DNA of 64,000 nucleotides. Source: Olsenella sp. Marseille-P4559 (lineage in GTDB: Bacteria > Actinomycetota > Coriobacteriia > Coriobacteriales > Atopobiaceae). The DNA lies in assembly GCF_900605015.1 (NCBI RefSeq), contig NZ_LR027573.1, forward strand, positions 1,035,492 through 1,099,491, read 5' to 3'. Position 1 is the first letter of the stretch. Every line of letters begins with the position of its first letter. Both the position numbers and the translations under genes were made by a program. Under the pieces are notes generated by a model. It was not told the origin of the DNA. It worked only from the letters and a program-made list of their open reading frames with translations, and made no database searches. Below are positions 59,962 through 64,000 of this stretch, piece after piece.

Positions 59962-60931
59962 AGTAGCCGTAGCCCCCCTTCTCTTGGTCGCGGACAACAT
60001 GACCGGCCTCCAGCGCAATAACGCGCTTGCGCATGGAGTCGACCATCTCGCGGTCGTGGGTTGCCATGACCACGGTCGTGCCCTCGCGGTTAATGCGGTC
60101 GAGCAGCTTCATGATGCCCAGCGAGATGGCCGGGTCGAGGTTGCCCGTAGGCTCGTCGCAAATGAGCAGCGGCGGGCGGTTGACCATGGCCCTTGCCACG
60201 GAGACACGCTGCTGCTCGCCACCGGAGAGCTGGTCGGGGTAGTTGTCTTGCTTCTCGGCAAGGCCCACGAGGCGAAGCACCTCGGGAACCTGCACGTTGA
60301 CAACGGCGCGCGGCTTGCCTATGCACTCAAGCGCGAAAGCGACGTTCTCATAGACCGTCTTGTCCGGCAGGAGCTTGAAGTCCTGGTAGACAGTACCAAT
60401 CTGGCGGCGCAGGTATGGGACCTTGCTGTTCTTGAGCTTGGTGAGGTCCTGGCCGGCAACAAGCACCTGACCGGAGGTCGCACGTCGCTCGCAGGTGATG
60501 AGGCGCAGTAGCGACGACTTGCCCGAGCCAGAGTGGCCCACGATAAAGACGAACTCACCGGGATAGATGTCAAGGCTCACGCCATCAAGGGCGGGCTTGT
60601 TGGGCTGCGCCGGATAGATGAGCGATACATTCCTGCACGAGATGGTGGGCGTGCCGGTGCGCGGCGTCACGGGTGCGTCATCACTTGCGAGAGATGCAAA
60701 GACGCTCGTGTGGGAGTGCTGCTCGCTCGTGGAATCAGCGGGTTCGGACGCCGTGACAACATGGACTGCCTCGGGTGCATCTTCGGGGGCAGCGGACGCC
60801 TGCGCACCGTCAGCGTTCTCGACGGGCTCGATGTCCGGAACATTGTTCACGATATGCTCGTTAGGGGGCACAAGCCTCATACCGTCCCCATCCGACCCCT
60901 GTCGCTCTGTGCTGCGAAAGTGGTTGGCCAC
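59948..60931 (-). CDS. ftsE: Cell division ATPase FtsE with long N-terminal extension
   Basis: 327 residues. The ABC domain starts near residue 95 (ISCRNVSLIYPAQPNKPAL) and has Walker A GHSGSGKSS (132-140), signature QLSGGEQQRV, Walker B LLICDEPTGNLDP. The first ~92 residues are acidic, low-complexity and not part of normal FtsE (about 225 residues). GTG at 60931 with AAGGAG upstream and no better inner start supports translation of the extension. It overlaps ftsX by 14 bases. Confidence 0.9.
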   Translation of the reverse strand: MANHFRSTERQGSDGDGMRLVPPNEHIVNNVPDIEPVENADGAQASAAPEDAPEAVHVVTASEPADSTSEQHSHTSVFASLASDDAPVTPRTGTPTISCRNVSLIYPAQPNKPALDGVSLDIYPGEFVFIVGHSGSGKSSLLRLITCERRATSGQVLVAGQDLTKLKNSKVPYLRRQIGTVYQDFKLLPDKTVYENVAFALECIGKPRAVVNVQVPEVLRLVGLAEKQDNYPDQLSGGEQQRVSVARAMVNRPPLLICDEPTGNLDPAISLGIMKLLDRINREGTTVVMATHDREMVDSMRKRVIALEAGHVVRDQEKGGYGYYGAL

Positions 60932-61084
60932 GGAAGCTCCTTCTTCTGGCTAGCAGATGCAGATACATGTACCATGATACCAAGCGCTGTGTTACCCACG
61001 TTCGAGTCGCATCACACGAACAGAGAACACGCAGATAGAGGCCACGAGAAGGCCACAGGAAATGCAGTCATAAACCGCAAATAG

Positions 61085-61118
61085 GGGCGCGCGACGACCC
61101 CCGTGCCGTCGCGCGCCC
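61085..61118 (-). terminator. Terminator after the transketolase genes
   Basis: GGGCGCGCGACG and CGTCGCGCGCCC are perfect 12-bp arms with a 10-base loop, 27 bases after the transketolase stop. On the minus strand only TATTTGCGG follows, so the T-run is weak. The rest of 60932-61144 holds only the ftsE ribosome site. Confidence 0.65.
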
Positions 61119-61144
61119 TCCCGGACGTACCTGCCATTCCTTTG

Positions 61145-62074
61145 CTACGGGCGGACAAACCCCTCGACCTGGCGGGCAACGCCTGCGCCGTCAAGGCCAA
61201 AGTGTTCGAGCAACACGTCTCCGGGAGCAGAGGTGCCAAAGCCCCTCATGCCCACCAGGTGCATGGGCGTGGGCCTCTTCTCGGCAAGAAGCGCTGCCAC
61301 GGCAGAGCCCATGCCCGTATCGACCAGGTGCTCCTCAACCGTCACGACGCGACCGGTCTTCTCGACAGACGCGAGTATGACATCCTCTGCGAGCGGCTTC
61401 ACCGAGAATACGTCAACGACCTCGGCGGATATGCCGCCCTGCGCCAAGATGTCCGCAGCTGCCAGCGACTGGGCCACCTCGACGCCACAGGCAAGAATGG
61501 TGACGTCGGCACCCTCGCGCAGCACGCCCGCGTACGGGAGGCCGCCCACGAAGGACTCATCGTAGACCTCGGGCACCTTGTGGCGACCCATGCGCACGTA
61601 GACGGGACCGGGCGTGGTTGCGGCAATGCGAATGGCGGCCTTGGCAGCACGGTAGTCTGCCGGCACCAGGACACGCATGTTGGGAAGGGCCCGCATCATG
61701 CCGATGTCCTCGAGCATCTCGTGTGTCGCACCGTCTTCGCCCACCGTGATGCCGGCGTGTGTGGGGCACACCTTCACGTTGAGGTTGGAGTCGCAGACGG
61801 TATTTCTGATCTGGTCGTAGCAGCGGCCAACGCCAAACACGGCAAACGATGCCGTGAACGGAATGCGCCCGGTAAGAGCGAGGCCCGAGGCCACGCCAAT
61901 CATGTCCTGCTCGGCGATGCCCACGTCCACAAAGCGGTCGGGGTAGGCCTTCTCGAGCTTGTTGGTGGTGGTGGACCCTGCAAGGTCGGCGTCGACCGCG
62001 CAGACGTTAAGCCCCTCGTCTGCCAGTTCGATGAGCGTCTCACCAAAGGCTTCGCGTGTTGCCCTCTTGCCCAT
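61145..62074 (-). CDS. Transketolase, C-terminal subunit
   Basis: 309 residues: the pyrimidine-binding domain (residues ~1-165; GIAEQDMIGVASGLAL with the catalytic Glu of GIAEQ) and the C-terminal domain. Works with the neighbouring N-terminal subunit to move two-carbon units in the pentose phosphate pathway. The longer frame to 62167 is a shadow of the other subunit. Confidence 0.92.
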   Translation of the reverse strand: MGKRATREAFGETLIELADEGLNVCAVDADLAGSTTTNKLEKAYPDRFVDVGIAEQDMIGVASGLALTGRIPFTASFAVFGVGRCYDQIRNTVCDSNLNVKVCPTHAGITVGEDGATHEMLEDIGMMRALPNMRVLVPADYRAAKAAIRIAATTPGPVYVRMGRHKVPEVYDESFVGGLPYAGVLREGADVTILACGVEVAQSLAAADILAQGGISAEVVDVFSVKPLAEDVILASVEKTGRVVTVEEHLVDTGMGSAVAALLAEKRPTPMHLVGMRGFGTSAPGDVLLEHFGLDGAGVARQVEGFVRP

Positions 62075-62076
62075 GG

Positions 62077-62943
62077 CTAGGCCTCCTTCTCGATCTGGGC
62101 GCGCTCCGCATCGAGGTCGGCCAGCGCAAGCGCGGTCTCTTCCTCGTTGGGTGCCTTGCCGTGCCATCCCGCCTCATTCTCCATGAACGAGACGCCCTTG
62201 CCCTTGACGGTGTCGCATACGATGGCCGTAGGTGCCGCCGAGAAGGCAAGCGCCTCCTCAACCGCAGCGCGCAGGCGTTCGACGTCGTGGCCATCGGTGT
62301 GGATGACATGCCAGCCAAATGCCGCAAGCTTGGCGTCAATGTCGCCAAGGGAGTTGACCTTGCGCACGTCGCCATCAATCTGCAGGTTGTTAAGGTCAAG
62401 GAACATGGTGAGGTTGGAGAGGCTGTGGTTGGGAGCAAACATCAGCGCCTCCCAGTTTGAGCCCTCCTGCAGCTCACCGTCGCCACACACGCAGAACACG
62501 TGGCGCGGGCGGGCGCCCTCCGGGGCGTCCGCGAGAAAGCCTAACGCGGCACCGGCGGAGACGGACAGGCCCTGGCCAAGGGAGCCCGAGCAGACCTCCA
62601 CCCCTGGGAGGGCATGCCCGTCTGGATGCCCCTGCAGGCGCGTGCCAAGCTGGCGAAGCGTTCCCAGCTCGTCATCACGCACCCAACCAATCTGGTGGAA
62701 GGCGGCATAGAGCGCGGGTGCTGCGTGGCCCTTGGAGAGGATCAGGATGTCGCGATCCGGGCTCTTGGGGTCATGCTCGTCATAGTTCATGACACCGGTG
62801 AGAAATAGCGTGGCAAGGATGTCCGTGCAGGACAACGAGCCGCCAGGGTGTCCTGACTTGGCCTTTGACACCATGGTGATAATGTCGTGACGCATCGAGT
62901 TGGCAAGGAGCTTCACCTCGTGCGTCGATCTCACAGTGCTCAT
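62077..62943 (-). CDS. Transketolase, N-terminal subunit
   Basis: 288 residues: the thiamine-diphosphate domain (SKAGHPGGSLS-like SKAKSGHPGGSLSC near residue 30; GDGELQEGSNWEAL and DLNNLQIDG for metal and cofactor). Two bases before its partner. Such splits are common in actinobacterial and archaeal transketolases. Confidence 0.93.
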   Translation of the reverse strand: MSTVRSTHEVKLLANSMRHDIITMVSKAKSGHPGGSLSCTDILATLFLTGVMNYDEHDPKSPDRDILILSKGHAAPALYAAFHQIGWVRDDELGTLRQLGTRLQGHPDGHALPGVEVCSGSLGQGLSVSAGAALGFLADAPEGARPRHVFCVCGDGELQEGSNWEALMFAPNHSLSNLTMFLDLNNLQIDGDVRKVNSLGDIDAKLAAFGWHVIHTDGHDVERLRAAVEEALAFSAAPTAIVCDTVKGKGVSFMENEAGWHGKAPNEEETALALADLDAERAQIEKEA

Positions 62944-62974
62944 GCATCTCCTCTCGCGTAGTCGCTGCAGCCGT

Positions 62975-63661
62975 CTAGGCCTGCTCCTCGACTACCTTAG
63001 CCCAATCGGCATCAAACTTTGTGCGTCCCTCAACGGTAAGCGGATGCCTCACGCACTTCTTGAGTGCAGAGAAGGGCACGGTGGCGATGTCGGCGCCGAG
63101 AAGCGCCGCCTGTGTCACGTGGTTGGGCGTGCGCACGGAGGCCGTGATGATCTCGGGCCCGCCCTCCTCGTCCCAGTAGCCGTAGGTGTAGTTCTTTACG
63201 CACTGCACCACGGTCGCAAGCTGCTGGATGCCGTCATCTCCGATGTCATCGAAGCGGCCGACGAAGGGGCTGATGTAGCGGGCGCCGGCAGATGCGGCGA
63301 GCAGTGCCTGGGGCGCCGAGAAGACGAGCGTCATGTTGACGCGGATGCCCTCCTTGGCAAGCGCATGAGTCGCAGGCAGGCTCTCCTCGCAGATGGGCAG
63401 CTTCACCACGATGTTGGGCGCGAGCGAGGCAAGGTGCTCGCCGTCTGCGATCATGCCCTCGGTCGTCTTGGCCTGGGACTCCGCCGAGACGGGCAGCCCC
63501 TCGCAGAGCTCGCAGATCTTGACCATGTGGTCCTCGAAGTCCGCAAGCTTGCCGCCGGTCTTGGCATAGAGCGACGGGTTGGTGGTGACTCCCGAGAGAA
63601 CTCCCCAGCTCTCGGCCTGCCTGATCTCGTCGAGGTCTGCTGTGTCGATAAAGAACTTCAT
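62975..63661 (-). CDS. Transaldolase, small (TalC/FSA-like) type
   Basis: 228 residues. The Schiff-base lysine is in NIVVKLPI (about residue 85), followed by NMTLVFSAPQALLAASAGARYISPFVGR, the family core. First gene of a transaldolase-transketolase operon, with AGAGAGG before the ATG at 63661. Confidence 0.93.
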   Translation of the reverse strand: MKFFIDTADLDEIRQAESWGVLSGVTTNPSLYAKTGGKLADFEDHMVKICELCEGLPVSAESQAKTTEGMIADGEHLASLAPNIVVKLPICEESLPATHALAKEGIRVNMTLVFSAPQALLAASAGARYISPFVGRFDDIGDDGIQQLATVVQCVKNYTYGYWDEEGGPEIITASVRTPNHVTQAALLGADIATVPFSALKKCVRHPLTVEGRTKFDADWAKVVEEQA

Positions 63662-63811
63662 GATGAACCTCTCTCCCTTGCTGACGCACGCTGTTGCGAC
63701 ATGCTCATGGTATGCGAGACAAAGAACCAGCGGGTACACCCTTCGTTCACCCGTCCGCACCAATCCGCGAACGATATGAGGTGTGGCGGTTACGTGAATC
63801 CCCCTTACGTG

Positions 63812-63849
63812 AACGCCCCCCTCGGCGCACGTGGCACCACGGGGGCGTT
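63812..63849. terminator. Hairpin after the last gene of the window
   Basis: AACGCCCCC and GGGGGCGTT pair across 20 bases, 22 bases beyond the stop of the rightmost gene on the minus strand. No clear T-run. The remainder of 63662-63811 holds the transaldolase leader. Confidence 0.5.
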
Positions 63850-63871
63850 GGGTGGGAGATGCGCTCGCCTG

Positions 63872-64000
63872 TTACGCCCCCATCTGGGCGCGGGTCTCGT
63901 CGATGATGCGGCGCACCTCCGCGGCGCTCCTGGCGATCTCGTCCGCGGAGCCCCTGGTGAGCAGGCTCCCCATGCCGCAGGCGTCCACGCCGGAGCGCAC
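63872..64000 (-). CDS. C-terminal end of a possible KDPG/KHG aldolase (truncated by window edge)
   Basis: The last 42 residues of a minus-strand gene, including GVDACGMGSLLTRGSADEIA and a helical tail ending RIIDETRAQMGA. The ACGMGSLL block resembles the last beta-strand and phosphate loop of 2-keto-3-deoxy-phosphogluconate aldolases. Only a short piece is visible, so other TIM-barrel enzymes are possible. Confidence 0.4.
   Translation of the reverse strand: MRSGVDACGMGSLLTRGSADEIARSAAEVRRIIDETRAQMGA

Noticed and set aside
1..64000. CRISPR array, tRNA or rRNA genes
   Set aside because: No regularly spaced direct repeats and no cloverleaf with anticodon loop seen on either strand; the only structural RNA is tmRNA.

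Overview
The window looks like part of the chromosome of a Gram-positive, GC-rich actinobacterium, most likely class Coriobacteriia (Olsenella/Atopobium-like). I infer this from codon use, a fused TsaB-RimI-TsaD protein, a split transketolase, FtsE/FtsX, and a phage-borne actinobacterial-type integration host factor. Almost all genes, host and phage, lie on the minus strand.

Host, 1-21.6 kb: the end of a glutamine-dependent NAD synthase; a candidate peptide-signalling locus (XRE/TPR regulator, a 23-residue peptide ending in a run of hydrophobic residues, and an ABC exporter, all on +); a polar amino-acid ABC importer operon; the tRNA t6A genes (tsaB-rimI-tsaD fusion and tsaE), which are separated by an AlbA_2/AAA_4 gene bracketed by nested direct repeats; uracil-DNA glycosylase, alanine racemase, NAD(P)HX repair enzyme, holo-ACP synthase, glmS, glmM, rpsI-rplM and a patatin-like lipase.

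Prophage, about 21.66-52.84 kb: an HK97-type siphophage inserted against the 3' end of ssrA (tmRNA). From right to left it has a lysogeny module on + (CI-like repressor, membrane-anchored DnaQ-like exonuclease, large serine recombinase), then a leftward programme: Cro-like protein, small early genes, replication initiator with a candidate origin, an Acb2/Tad1-like anti-defence protein, a tyrosine recombinase, mIHF-like protein, SSB, a miniature dUTPase-like ORF, a late regulator, HNH endonuclease, terminase, portal, protease, capsid, head-tail joining and tail genes including a probable frameshifted tail chaperone pair, tape measure, Dit, tail-associated protein and BppU-like protein. The tail region ends in a complete diversity-generating retroelement (DGR): target gene with variable repeat (VR), post-VR hairpin, Avd-like protein, template repeat (TR), structured spacer and reverse transcriptase. 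TR and VR are both 129 bp and differ at 16 positions, every one an adenine in the TR coding strand. A lysis cassette (carbohydrate-binding-like protein, small membrane protein, holin, C39-like peptidase, GH25-LysM lysin) closes the element.

Host, 52.8-64 kb: tmRNA, a DUF1275 membrane protein, a rubredoxin and a flavin reductase-rubredoxin, SmpB, a TPR-like protein, RNase R, FtsX, FtsE (with a long N-terminal extension), split transketolase, a small transaldolase, and the end of a possible aldolase. RNase R, SmpB and tmRNA together form the ribosome-rescue system.

The strongest leads are the DGR, the regulator-peptide-exporter locus at 0.8-3.6 kb, the repeat-bracketed AAA_4 cassette, the anti-defence protein, the miniature dUTPase-like ORF and the two different recombinases in one prophage. 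No tRNA, rRNA or CRISPR array was seen.
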